A stretch of DNA of 64,000 nucleotides from Pararge aegeria (GCF_905163445.1 NC_053183.1:14074001-14138000), one strand, 5' to 3'. Counted from the first letter of the stretch, positions 43,240 through 55,771 are shown. A program made the numbers and translations. The notes: generated by a model not told the origin, from the letters alone.

Positions 43240-43620
43240 CCGATTCGATTCGATTTTCGGATGGACACTTGCCGATAACCACCTGAGGGGTTGCTACGCT
43301 GTCACCCGGGGAGTGGGGCGAGCGCGAAAGCTATGAGAAGCCATGAGAAAAGCCCCAGGGCTCGACGATATCTGGGGGGAAGTGGGAGACGTCGACCCGA
43401 GGGTGTCTCCTGCGAGGGCTATGACCTCGGCTCGATTCGACGTTAATCTGCCTGTTGGTGGACTTTTAGACTAAGCATTGTTTAGTCCGAACGCCCCCGT
43501 GACCGTGGTAAGGATCCACGTCCGGATGACGTCAGAAATGGGGCCCTCGTCTTCGCCGGCGAAGACGCTTTGTTGGCTGACTCAGTCGTGACGGGCAACC
43601 GGCTTTTATACCGCTTTGAA
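43240..43620. other. GC-rich block, unclassified
   Basis: About 350 bp of sequence far richer in GC than its surroundings (ACCCGGGGAGTGGGGCGAGC, GTCCGAACGCCCCCGTGACC, GCCCTCGTCTTCGCCGGCGA). No long frame is open. It resembles the untranslated or gag-like part of a retroelement, but I cannot name one. Confidence 0.35.
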
Positions 43621-43799
43621 GGCCTATTAGCTTCTTTACTCGCAAATCGTAAAAAAGTACAAAAGGAACGGTCAAGAAACGTTTAGAAGTATGGTTATTC
43701 TCCGAATGATCTTGCTGTGTCGTAGGTATTCGACCACGTTAAGAACCTACACGCTACGTTCACGCGCGCTTATGAATTTTACACTGCTAGTATTAAGGT

Positions 43800-44110
43800 T
43801 CTTTGTAACATAACACGCAGCAACGGTGAGCGCTGCGAATTTCAGCATTAGGTCCCGGGTTGGATTCCCGGCAGGGGGTTACTCTAACGACTAATTTGGG
43901 AATTTATAATTTCTGAGTTTTCTCTGGTCTGGTGGGAGGCTTTGGCCGTTGCTTAAAACGTGCCGCTAAGCGATTTAGTGGTCCGGTGCGATGACGCGTA
44001 GAAACCGATTGGGGATATGACTACCATACTCCCTAACAGGCAAGCCCGGCCGCGCCACCATCTTAGACTGCATCATCACTTAACACCAGATGAGATTGTA
44101 GTCAAGGGTT
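43800..44110 (+). repeat. SINE family C, forward, near complete
   Basis: The head has GGTCCCGGGTTGGATTCCCG. GGTCTGGTGGGAGGCTTTGG, CGTGCCGCTAAGCGATTTAG, CTAACAGGCAAGCCCG and CTTAGACTGCATCATCACTT follow, ending near AGATTGTAGTCAAGGG. Confidence 0.7.
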
Positions 44111-44477
44111 AACTTGTAGTGGTCAAAAAAAAATATAGTAGCTATATCTATTCATTAAAATCAACCTACAAAAAGAACATTTTCACTTACGCCATTGCCC
44201 TTTACAAACATCGCTCTTTGGTAAAGTTAATTGGCAAATAGTACATGTAGGTATTCATCGCTCGATTCCATTTGGACGTTTGATTAAATGGATTCACAAT
44301 ATAAGCAAATGAGGTCGTCTTTGATCACCAGTCGCTGTAATAAATTAAGTAGCCCATTATTCAAGTAAATGCCACTGAGAACTGCTTAAATATGTCCAAT
44401 TTAGAGATTTGTCGCAATAAACTCTGGCAAACGGCCTTACAATTATCACTATCCCTATCCCTATCCCTATCCCTACT

Positions 44478-44933
44478 TCCCTACTAATATTATAAATGCC
44501 AATGTAAGTTTGTTTGTTACGCTTTTACGCAAAAACTACTTAACCGATCCTAATAAAACTTTGTACACAAATGCTTGGAAGTGTTAGAAGTAATACAGGA
44601 TACTTTTTATCCCGACATTAAGCTCGGTTCCTTCGGGAGAGGGGATGAAAGTGTTTGACGATTTTACACCATAACTCCGGCAAATTATAACCGATTTAAA
44701 TAATTATTTTTGTATTATAGATGTTATAATATGTGTTTAATTATGCCCAAACTTTGTGTAGATCTGATTGAATGTGGTTTGAGATAGAGGACAGAACTCC
44801 TCAGCGCACAGCAGCAAATCCCTCATTTAAGGCTTTGTGATACTGAATACTTTTTTTTTTAGATCTACAACTAAATTGAATGCCACATCAAAAAGCAAAA
44901 TCAAACGCAGACTAAGTCGCAGGCAACAGCTAG
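44478..44933 (+). mobile_element. Lep1-type Helitron-like element (copy in unit 1)
   Basis: It starts TCCCTACTAATATTATAAAT, holds TTTGTTTGTTACGCTTTTAC and ends GTCGCAGGCAACAGCTAG followed by T. A short (CTATCC)n run precedes it, an expansion of its own 5' end. It recurs in units 2 and 3 at +2,950 and +5,901. Confidence 0.7.
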
Positions 44934-45029
44934 TCTACTAATAAATCCTCCGGTATGTCTCTATTCAAAAAGGAATGTAGAAAATAACAATTACCTTTAC
45001 ACTATATTAAGAAGGAAACGGTGATAAGC

Positions 45030-45605
45030 CAGTGGGCAGGACTTCGACTTCACTTTCGGGGAGCCGAGTTCGAATCCCAGTACGCTCTTATTTTGTAAGT
45101 TATGTGCGTTTTAAGCAATTAAAATATCACTAGCTTCAACGGTACGAACTTGCAGGGGAAGATTACTATTGTCGCTCGATTCGTTACGTACGCACTATGC
45201 TCGAAATACTACAACATTTCGAGCGCTCTCGGTTCTAAATAATATGATTGCTCAGCACCAACAAATTGACATATTTAATATAAGTTTAGCTAAGTTCCTA
45301 AATTAAATTCAGACGAATTAACTAATATTGTTGTAATGTACATCTGTAACTGACTTAGTATACGTTTTGGCTAGCTGTAAGTATACTAAGGATATAAATA
45401 AATAAAATAAATAAATAAATAAACGGTGTAGGAAAGCAAAGTGCAGAAACCTGCATGCCTGAGAGTTCTCCATTATTTTCTCAAAAGGTGTGATCACCGA
45501 TCCGCACTGGGCCAGCGTGGTGGACTACAGCTTTAGCCCTTTCGCATTGTGGGAGGAGACCCGTGCCCTGTAGTGGGCAGGTAATGGGTTGATATGATGA
45601 TGATA
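45030..45605 (+). repeat. SINE family B interrupted by a LINE-like insert (copy in unit 1)
   Basis: The head (GGAGCCGAGTTCGAATCCCA) reaches CTTCAACGGT at 45143. The body resumes with GTAGGAAAGCAAAGTGC after 45427 and ends GTAATGGGTTGATATGATGA. The 278-bp insert (45144-45421) ends in an (AAAT)n tract. AACGGT is duplicated at 45138-45143 and 45422-45427, as target-primed insertion leaves. Confidence 0.75.
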
Positions 45606-45779
45606 ATGATATTTAGAAAGGGTCTGATTGCCAACCTTCAATATTTACACACATTCTGGGTAAGTACCTCTCGAACTAACTCGTGAGCGTAAGATTTACT
45701 CGCTGTTGCCGCGTCTATTACGGTTTTTTGCAAATCCCGTGTGAATTATTTATTTGCCTGAGATAAATATAATAATAAT

Positions 45780-45935
45780 AATAAATAAATATACTAGGAC
45801 AATACATACATCGCCATGTAGCCTCAAAGTAAGCGTAGCTTGTGGTACTAGCTATAAGATAGCTGATGAATATTTTTCTTTATGAATAAAATACACATAA
45901 ATACTTATAATATACAGATGATATTAAAAGAAGCC
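45780..45935 (-). repeat. SINE family A 3' part, inverted (copy in unit 1)
   Basis: On the minus strand: TATAAGTATTTATGTGTATT, AATATTCATCAGCTATCTTA, CACAAGCTACGCTTACTTTG and GGCGATGTATG. Confidence 0.65.
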
Positions 45936-46784
45936 TCTGTTACTCTCTGTCCTTGTAACGAATTCCATGCCAAACATCAAGTTTATTGATTGCTTCGTTA
46001 GGGCGTAAAGAAAGGACAAACAAACAAACACACTTTCATATTTATAATATTCGTAGTATTTCGATGGTTGCTTGGATAAGAAGGATAAACAAACAACAAA
46101 CAATATGTAAGTCTATGAACCTTTAAAAGTACAAGATCAATTACATACTTATTAGAAATTTAAAATTAAAAAATTAATAAAATAAAAAATTTAAAATTAT
46201 TATTAGAAGAAGTTAGATGTGGTGTATAAATAAAGAGTCTTGATAAAATAAATTAATAAGATCATAGCTTTGATATTTGCAGTTCAGGCCACTAACTAAA
46301 CATGCGAAACATAGCGCGAGAATTTAAACCATTTCCCCATAGAGCGTGAGTTATATTATGTATGGGATGGGTATCTATTTAGTTCGTTGGCCAGCAACTC
46401 ACGTCCCCCTCATTTGCAATCCATCTCATTTGCATTTTTGCATCGTGGGAGCTCGGAGCGATGTTTGATAGTATCGCCATTTGATTGCAAACTAACCCTA
46501 GACCGAGCTGTACACGCACTCTATCCTCAACTGCACTTACGAGTAACTTATAACTAAAATTATGTTTGGGACTGAATTCCACCTAGTGGTCTGTATACTT
46601 AGTGTACAGGGTAGGTATTAACCAGGAAGTTGCAAAAAAACAACAAAATACTCTTAAAAAACGATTTTTTAGGGTAGGCAGTGCTTTTATGTATGGAATG
46701 CACGCCACTGCTACTCTATTATCTCTATTGGTGTGCGTATTCATTCTTAAAAAATATTCATTGTTAAGTCAACAATTATATACA

Positions 46785-46980
46785 CACCAAACAGATCTTC
46801 GGCAATGTTGAGTACATCTGTTTGGTGTGGAGTATAAGGATTGAAGAAATTATAAATTACACCATACAGTTTCTCCTGCTTTTCGCGGAGTAGGTATAGC
46901 AAATTAAGCTTAATTTTCATAATATATCAGGGATTTCCGTAAAGTAACGCCTGCTTCTATCCAATATTAAGGCTGGTAGT
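46785..46980 (+). repeat. Foldback family F (copy in unit 1)
   Basis: CACACCAAACAGATCTTCGG faces CATCTGTTTGGTGTGGAGTA across a short spacer. GAAATTATAAATTACACCAT and AGCAAATTAAGCTTAATTTT follow as in 34500-34590. The preceding bases (46655-46720) hold AATGCACGCCACTG, a hAT MITE end. Confidence 0.65.
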
Positions 46981-49900
46981 AAGAATTTTGTTAAAAGAAA
47001 ACTAATGAGTAGCAATTTATTGACCGGTAAATGGCAATCGAACTCAGGGCCTAGAACGTAGAACAACTCCTCGTGATCGTATAACAACTTAACCACTAGA
47101 CCCACGGGGTAGTTAATACGTGTGTTCTTTTAATCACTTACAATAATGTTACCTCATATTTTCGTTAACTCGGTCTTAAAGAAAACATATAGACGTGTAA
47201 GTATTCATCGCTCGATTCCATTTGGACGTTTGATTAAATGGATTCACAATATAAGCAAATGAGGTCGTCTTTGATCACCAGTCGCTGTAATAAATTAAGT
47301 AGCCCATTATTCAAGTAAATGCCACTGAGAACTGCTTAAATATGTCCAATTTAGAGATTTGTCGCAATAAACTCTGGCAAACGGCCTTACAATTATCACT
47401 ATCCCTATCCCTATCCCTATCCCTACTTCCCTACTAATATTATAAATGCCAATGTAAGTTTGTTTGTTACGCTTTTACGCAAAAACTACTTAACCGATCC
47501 TAATAAAACTTTGTACACAAATGCTTGGAAGTGTTAGAAGTAATACAGGATACTTTTTATCCCGACATTAAGCTCGGTTCCTTCGGGAGAGGGGATGAAA
47601 GTGTTTGACGATTTTACACCATAACTCCGGCAAATTATAACCGATTTAAATAATTATTTTTGTATTATAGATGTTATAATATGTGTTTAATTATGCCCAA
47701 ACTTTGTGTAGATCTGATTGAATGTGGTTTGAGATAGAGGACAGAACTCCTCAGCGCACAGCAGCAAATCCCTCATTTAAGGCTTTGTGATACTGAATAC
47801 TTTTTTTTTTTAGATCTACAACTAAATTGAATGCCACATCAAAAAGCAAAATCAAACGCAGACTAAGTCGCAGGCAACAGCTAGTCTACTAATAAATCCT
47901 CCGGTATGTCTCTATTCAAAAAGGAATGTAGAAAATAACAATTACCTTTACACTATATTAAGAAGGAAACGGTGATAAGCCAGTGGGCAGGACTTCGACT
48001 TCACTTTCGGGGAGCCGAGTTCGAATCCCAGTACGCTCTTATTTTGTAAGTTATGTGCGTTTTAAGCAATTAAAATATCACTAGCTTCAACGGTACGAAC
48101 TTGCAGGGGAAGATTACTATTGTCGCTCGATTCGTTACGTACGCACTATGCTCGAAATACTACAACATTTCGAGCGCTCTCGGTTCTAAATAATATGATT
48201 GCTCAGCACCAACAAATTGACATATTTAATATAAGTTTAGCTAAGTTCCTAAATTAAATTCAGACGAATTAACTAATATTGTTGTAATGTACATCTGTAA
48301 CTGACTTAGTATACGTTTTGGCTAGCTGTAAGTATACTAAGGATATAAATAAATAAAATAAATAAATAAATAAACGGTGTAGGAAAGCAAAGTGCAGAAA
48401 CCTGCATGCCTGAGAGTTCTCCATTATTTTCTCAAAAGGTGTGATCACCGATCCGCACTGGGCCAGCGTGGTGGACTACAGCTTTAGCCCTTTCGCATTG
48501 TGGGAGGAGACCCGTGCCCTGTAGTGGGCAGGTAATGGGTTGATATGATGATGATAATGATATTTAGAAAGGGTCTGATTGCCAACCTTCAATATTTACA
48601 CACATTCTGGGTAAGTACCTCTCGAACTAACTCGTGAGCGTAAGATTTACTCGCTGTTGCCGCGTCTATTACGGTTTTTTGCAAATCCCGTGTGAATTAT
48701 TTATTTGCCTGAGATAAATATAATAATAATAATAAATAAATATACTAGGACAATACATACATCGCCATGTAGCCTCAAAGTAAGCGTAGCTTGTGGTACT
48801 AGCTATAAGATAGCTGATGAATATTTTTCTTTATGAATAAAATACACATAAATACTTATAATATACAGATGATATTAAAAGAAGCCTCTGTTACTCTCTG
48901 TCCTTGTAACGAATTCCATGCCAAACATCAAGTTTATTGATTGCTTCGTTAGGGCGTAAAGCAAGGACAAACAAACAAACACACTTTCATATTTATAATA
49001 TTCGTAGTATTTCGATGGTTGCTTGGATAAGAAGGATAAACAAACAACAAACAATATGTAAGTCTATGAACCTTTAAAAGTACAAGATCAATTACATACT
49101 TATTAGAAATTTAAAATTAAAAAATTAATAAAATAAAAAATTTAAAATTATTATTAGAAGAAGTTAGATGTGGTGTATAAATAAAGAGTCTTGATAAAAT
49201 AAATTAATAAGATCATAGCTTTGATATTTGCAGTTCAGGCCACTAACTAAACATGCGAAACATAGCGCGAGAATTTAAACCATTTCCCCATAGAGCGTGA
49301 GTTATATTATGTATGGGATGGGTATCTATTTAGTTCGTTGGCCAGCAACTCACGTCCCCCTCATTTGCAATCCATCTCATTTGCATTTTTGCATCGTGGG
49401 AGCTCGGAGCGATGTTTGATAGTATCGCCATTTGATTGCAAACTAACCCTAGACCGAGCTGTACACGCACTCTATCCTCAACTGCACTTACGAGTAACTT
49501 ATAACTAAAATTATGTTTGGGACTGAATTCCACCTAGTGGTCTGTATACTTAGTGTACAGGGTAGGTATTAACCAGGAAGTTGCAAAAAAACAACAAAAT
49601 ACTCTTAAAAAACGATTTTTTAGGGTAGGCAGTGCTTTTATGTATGGAATGCACGCCACTGCTACTCTATTATCTCTATTGGTGTGCGTATTCATTCTTA
49701 AAAAATATTCATTGTTAAGTCAACAATTATATACACACCAAACAGATCTTCGGCAATGTTGAGTACATCTGTTTGGTGTGGAGTATAAGGATTGAAGAAA
49801 TTATAAATTACACCATACAGTTTCTCCTGCTTTTCGCGGAGTAGGTATAGCAAATTAAGCTTAATTTTCATAATATATCAGGGATTTCCGTAAAGTAACG

Positions 49901-52900
49901 CCTGCTTCTATCCAATATTAAGGCTGGTAGTAAGAATTTTGTTAAAAGAAAACTAATGAGTAGCAATTTATTGACCGGTAAATGGCAATCGAACTCAGGG
50001 CCTAGAACGTAGAACAACTCCTCGTGATCGTAGAACAACTTAACCACTAGACCCACGGGGTAGTTAATACGTGTGTTCTTTTAATCACTTACAATAATGT
50101 TACCTCATATTTTCGTTAACTCGGTCTTAAAGAAAACATATAGACGTGTAAGTATTCATCGCTCGATTCCATTTGGACGTTTGATTAAATGGATTCACAA
50201 TATAAGCAAATGAGGTCGTCTTTGATCACCAGTCGCTGTAATAAATTAAGTAGCCCATTATTCAAGTAAATGCCACTGAGAACTGCTTAAATATGTCCAA
50301 TTTAGAGATTTGTCGCAATAAACTCTGGCAAACGGCCTTACAATTATCACTATCCCTATCCCTATCCCTATCCCTACTTCCCTACTAATATTATAAATGC
50401 CAATGTAAGTTTGTTTGTTACGCTTTTACGCAAAAACTACTTAACCGATCCTAATAAAACTTTGTACACAAATGCTTGGAAGTGTTAGAAGTAATACAGG
50501 ATACTTTTTATCCCGACATTAAGCTCGGTTCCTTCGGGAGAGGGGATGAAAGTGTTTGACGATTTTACACCATAACTCCGGCAAATTATAACCGATTTAA
50601 ATAATTATTTTTGTATTATAGATGTTATAATATGTGTTTAATTATGCCCAAACTTTGTGTAGATCTGATTGAATGTGGTTTGAGATAGAGGACAGAACTC
50701 CTCAGCGCACAGCAGCAAATCCCTCATTTAAGGCTTTGTGATACTGAATACTTTTTTTTTTTAGATCTACAACTAAATTGAATGCCACATCAAAAAGCAA
50801 AATCAAACGCAGACTAAGTCGCAGGCAACAGCTAGTCTACTAATAAATCCTCCGGTATGTCTCTATTCAAAAAGGAATGTAGAAAATAACAATTACCTTT
50901 ACACTATATTAAGAAGGAAACGGTGATAAGCCAGTGGGCAGGACTTCGACTTCACTTTCGGGGAGCCGAGTTCGAATCCCAGTACGCTCTTATTTTGTAA
51001 GTTATGTGCGTTTTAAGCAATTAAAATATCACTAGCTTCAACGGTACGAACTTGCAGGGGAAGATTACTATTGTCGCTCGATTCGTTACGTACGCACTAT
51101 GCTCGAAATACTACAACATTTCGAGCGCTCTCGGTTCTAAATAATATGATTGCTCAGCACCAACAAATTGACATATTTAATATAAGTTTAGCTAAGTTCC
51201 TAAATTAAATTCAGACGAATTAACTAATATTGTTGTAATGTACATCTGTAACTGACTTAGTATACGTTTTGGCTAGCTGTAAGTATACTAAGGATATAAA
51301 TAAATAAAATAAATAAATAAATAAACGGTGTAGGAAAGCAAAGTGCAGAAACCTGCATGCCTGAGAGTTCTCCATTATTTTCTCAAAAGGTGTGATCACC
51401 GATCCGCACTGGGCCAGCGTGGTGGACTACAGCTTTAGCCCTTTCGCATTGTGGGAGGAGACCCGTGCCCTGTAGTGGGCAGGTAATGGGTTGATATGAT
51501 GATGATAATGATATTTAGAAAGGGTCTGATTGCCAACCTTCAATATTTACACACATTCTGGGTAAGTACCTCTCGAACTAACTCGTGAGCGTAAGATTTA
51601 CTCGCTGTTGCCGCGTCTATTACGGTTTTTTGCAAATCCCGTGTGAATTATTTATTTGCCTGAGATAAATATAATAATAATAATAAATAAATATACTAGG
51701 ACAATACATACATCGCCATGTAGCCTCAAAGTAAGCGTAGCTTGTGGTACTAGCTATAAGATAGCTGATGAATATTTTTCTTTATGAATAAAATACACAT
51801 AAATACTTATAATATACAGATGATATTAAAAGAAGCCTCTGTTACTCTCTGTCCTTGTAACGAATTCCATGCCAAACATCAAGTTTATTGATTGCTTCGT
51901 TAGGGCGTAAAGAAAGGACAAACAAACAAACACACTTTCATATTTATAATATTCGTAGTATTTCGATGGTTGCTTGGATAAGAAGGATAAACAAACAACA
52001 AACAATATGTAAGTCTATGAACCTTTAAAAGTACAAGATCAATTACATACTTATTAGAAATTTAAAATTAAAAAATTAATAAAATAAAAAATTTAAAATT
52101 ATTATTAGAAGAAGTTAGATGTGGTGTATAAATAAAGAGTCTTGATAAAATAAATTAATAAGATCATAGCTTTGATATTTGCAGTTCAGGCCACTAACTA
52201 AACATGCGAAACATAGCGCGAGAATTTAAACCATTTCCCCATAGAGCGTGAGTTATATTATGTATGGGATGGGTATCTATTTAGTTCGTTGGCCAGCAAC
52301 TCACGTCCCCCTCATTTGCAATCCATCTCATTTGCATTTTTGCATCGTGGGAGCTCGGAGCGATGTTTGATAGTATCGCCATTTGATTGCAAACTAACCC
52401 TAGACCGAGCTGTACACGCACTCTATCCTCAACTGCACTTACGAGTAACTTATAACTAAAATTATGTTTGGGACTGAATTCCACCTAGTGGTCTGTATAC
52501 TTAGTGTACAGGGTAGGTATTAACCAGGAAGTTGCAAAAAAACAACAAAATACTCTTAAAAAACGATTTTTTAGGGTAGGCAGTGCTTTTATGTATGGAA
52601 TGCACGCCACTGCTACTCTATTATCTCTATTGGTGTGCGTATTCATTCTTAAAAAATATTCATTGTTAAGTCAACAATTATATACACACCAAACAGATCT
52701 TCGGCAATGTTGAGTACATCTGTTTGGTGTGGAGTATAAGGATTGAAGAAATTATAAATTACACCATACAGTTTCTCCTGCTTTTCGCGGAGTAGGTATA
52801 GCAAATTAAGCTTAATTTTCATAATATATCAGGGATTTCCGTAAAGTAACGCCTGCTTCTATCCAATATTAAGGCTGGTAGTAAGAATTTTGTTAAAAGA

Positions 52901-53102
52901 AAACTAATGAGTAGCAATTTATTGACCGGTAAATGGCAATCGAACTCAGGGCCTAGAACGTAGAACAACTCCTCGTGATCGTAGAACAACTTAACCACTA
53001 GACCCACGGGGTAGTTAATACGTGTGTTCTTTTAATCACTTACAATAATGTTACCTCATATTTTCGTTAACTCGGTCTTAAAGAAAACATATAGACGTGT
53101 AA

Positions 53103-54700
53103 TATAAAACAACTGCAGAGGGTTTTTATAAAGCAGGAACGTGGCGTAACATGGAAAAATTCTCCTCCTATAAGAGTTAATAAAAAAAAAATGGGTACGC
53201 AGTGCGTTTGTGCATGTATGGAGTGCACATAACGGCCTACCACGCCCTTTTCGGTACCTCCCCAACTGGTTGTTTCGAATAGATCGCTCTATAGATAGAA
53301 GACCGCTCTTTGAAACCTACGTCAATTAAAGTCTATGAATTATAATTTGTTTTAAGAAAACTTTGCGTTTTGTACAATAAAATGTGTTATATAACAAACA
53401 TTATACAACTCTGGTTTTTATTTTGATTCGACGTAGACGTTAAATATACTATGAACTGTGTAGGTGTGTTTTAGGAGCATGAGGCTTAACACCTACGCCT
53501 CACATTGATGGACACAAAGCGGCACATTGTAGGACGTGCTCCTTGCATGGCCTGTGAAGTGTTGCTGTGTTTATAGGCGATGGTTTCCACTTAATATCAG
53601 GAGAACCATCTGCATGGTATGAAAATTATTAGTATAAAAAAGGTACTTTCTTTCAATCGTAGTGTTTTGTTTGAGATTTTCTACCTATTCCCCATCTAGT
53701 GGCAAAACTGTTTTCCAGTTTTAAACATATAACATTAATAGACGGCCGATTGGCGCAGTGGCAGTGACCCTGCTTATTGAGTTCAAGGCTGTGGGTTCGA
53801 TTACACCAACTGGTAAATGTTTGTGTCATGAACTGTATTTTTTACTTACTTATATTTATAAATTTATTTAGACCAATTTGTTGTACGGGTCTCGATGCTT
53901 CGCCTTGCCCGGACTTAAATTTGTACCCATAAAGCCCATAAGCTGTACAACAAACATAACCAGAGGTATGTTTGTTAAAATCGGTGCAAGATGGCCGCCG
54001 CCATAAAATGGCGGTTTACATAATTATTTCACAGATAATATTAGATTGGGTATCAAATGAAAGGGCTTGACTAGTAGAATACTTTACACCTTGATAGATT
54101 TCAAATACTAGATGGCCGCCACCACAAAATGGTGAAATACATTTTTCTTCGCAACTCCCTCAATATGGGTATCAAATTAAAGGGCTTGACTAGTAGAATA
54201 ATGTACACTATATAAAAAGCTGGGGTTTTTATAAATTTAGAATTGATAAACTTTCTATTATAAATTTAAATTGAATCTAGAGCTTGCATGCGACTCTAGG
54301 TCATCAATTGAAATGCATTGTATTCGCAATAGCGTCATTAAACTGCGTGAACACCTTCACGTTAGGTTAAAAGGTGCTGGAATGGCGACCCCGCACAGAT
54401 AAACGCAGTTATGGTCGGCCCCCAATGAGGTGGACAGACGTCCGTGGATTTTGGAACTCCCTACAAAAGATCTATGTCCAGCCGTGGACTACAATCGGTT
54501 GAAATGATGTTGCCGGTGATGATATTATAAATCTATAATATATATCTATAACTATGAAGAAATACACTTTTATTCGACAGCAAAAGAAAGTACCTACAGA
54601 AAAAATACGATAAACACAACACAGCGTATATAATTTAGCGGCCTTATTGCTACGCAGCGTTCTTCCAGGCAAAAATGAATTATGTCTTCTACCACTATAT
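53103..54700. other. Region right of the 2,951-bp array, no gene
   Basis: It holds a decayed hAT MITE (53150-53240), an inverted family D piece (53475-53610), a family A SINE head (53741-53830; GGCCGATTGGCGCAGTGGC, GTGGGTTCGATTACACC) and two related stretches (53985-54100, 54105-54200) with AAGATGGCCGCCGCCATAAA, GATGGCCGCCACCACAAAAT and GGGCTTGACTAGTAGAATA. An RTE 3' fragment lies at 54360-54510 (GGTGCTGGAATGGCGACCCC). Confidence 0.55.
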
Positions 54701-54816
54701 GAGTAAATCTTACGCTCACGAGTTAGTTCGAGAGGTACTTACCCAGAATGTGTGTAAATATTGAAGGTTGGCAATCAGACCCTTTCTAAATATCATTATC
54801 ATCATCATATCAACCC
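54701..54816 (-). repeat. 116-bp perfect inverted copy of part of the array unit
   Basis: The reverse complement equals 45586-45701 in unit 1 (and its copies in units 2 and 3), from GGGTTGATATGATGATGATA to GTGAGCGTAAGATTTACTC. The match crosses the SINE end into non-SINE sequence, so it is not just another SINE copy. Confidence 0.9.
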
Positions 54817-55209
54817 AAGGCAAGGAACGGGTAGCGATCATTTTCTCGTGGCTCACTTGCTAGCCCTAGGTGTAATTGCAGTCAAGTGCTGGTCTTTAAC
54901 AGAAAGAAACGAGCACGAGTATGTATGCGTAAACGAACTTATAAAAGACGGTTACTATGTGGAGGTACTCGTATGAAGTTACTAGCAGGCGCCTCAGCCC
55001 TCAATGCTGCAGGAAAGCCTCTTGGTATCGCCTCGCAAATGCGATTACCGCATGACGCTAACGAGCTTTCCGTTATGCGCCACAGCCTAAGTAAATTCTG
55101 TAAATAAACAACAAACACCCTCACCAAATAGGCTCGTCTAACTTTTTTATGATTCGATCATACATATTTTTTTTCTATTTATATATTTTTAACGAGCCCT
55201 GGTCTGAAG

Positions 55210-55430
55210 CCCACTGTATAACTTGCTTCAACGGTGAAGGAAAACAGCGTGAGGTAAACTGCATGCCTGAGAGTTCTACATAATTTCCTCAAAGGTGTTG
55301 GAGTCCACCAATCCGCCACTGGGCTAGCGTAGAGGACTACGGCCTCAACCCCTTCACACTGTGGGAGGAGAGCCATGCCCTGTGGTGGGCCGGTAATAGG
55401 TTGACATGATGATGCTGATGATGATTATGT
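55210..55430 (+). repeat. SINE family B 3' part
   Basis: ACTTGCTTCAACGGTGAAGG, CAGCGTGAGGTAAACTGCAT, GCATGCCTGAGAGTTC, and the end GCCATGCCCTGTGGTGGGCC, GGTAATAGGTTGACATGATG. Confidence 0.7.
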
Positions 55431-55519
55431 TGTAATTATAGGATTTTTCCATGATATATTTCTTGTAATTAAAAATTCTGGGGACTTTTAAAGGAAAGAC
55501 CAAAACAGATCCATAAGAG

Positions 55520-55659
55520 CAGTGGCGTGCACTTCATACATGCACAAAAGCAATGCATACCCTAAAATTTTTGTATAACTCATAAAGAGGAAGGATTTTT
55601 CAATTTTATGCCATATTCCTTCTTTATGCATACTCAGGTCAAAAACGTGCACGCCACTG
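55520..55659. mobile_element. hAT-type MITE with perfect 8-bp TSD
   Basis: TIRs are CAGTGGCGTGCA and TGCACGCCACTG, with CATAAGAG on both sides (55512-55519 and 55660-55667). The interior (GCATACCCTAAAATTTTTGT) resembles the reverse complement of the internal copy at 35248-35392. No coding sequence is present. Confidence 0.85.
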
Positions 55660-55713
55660 CATAAGAGACGGTCAATTCTCTGTTGGCAGGCGTTAGACTA
55701 GTTTGTCTTCATA

Positions 55714-55771
55714 TACTTTCAGTTAGCTAATTTTTAGCCGTTAATAGCCAAAAATTAGCTAACTGAAAGTA
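55714..55771. repeat. Long hairpin, 22-bp perfect arms
   Basis: TACTTTCAGTTAGCTAATTT(TT) and its exact complement flank a loop of about 14 bases. There is no sign of a protein. Confidence 0.8.

Larger units (their letters stand above)
44251..53102. repeat. Three head-to-tail copies of a 2,951-bp unit
   Basis: Units are 44251-47200 (2,950 bp), 47201-50151 and 50152-53102 (2,951 bp each). Each opens GTATTCATCGCTCGATTCCA and closes AGAAAACATATAGACGTGTA. I found only three differences: a T run of 10 versus 11 near 44851, A versus C at 48962, and T (47082) versus G in units 2 and 3. Each unit holds a Lep1-type Helitron-like element, a family B SINE with a nested LINE-like insert, an inverted family A SINE piece, a decayed hAT MITE end and a family F foldback. 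There is no supported gene; short frames repeat in all units only because the copies are recent. Confidence 0.95.

Noticed and set aside
44445..44485. (CTATCC)n run taken for telomere-like repeat
   Set aside because: Insect telomeres use TTAGG. The run is an expansion of the Helitron-like 5' end (TCCCTA).
46379..47105. Short frames of 62-69 codons conserved in three copies
   Set aside because: The copies are identical because the whole 2,951-bp unit was duplicated recently. The frames cross SINE and foldback sequence.
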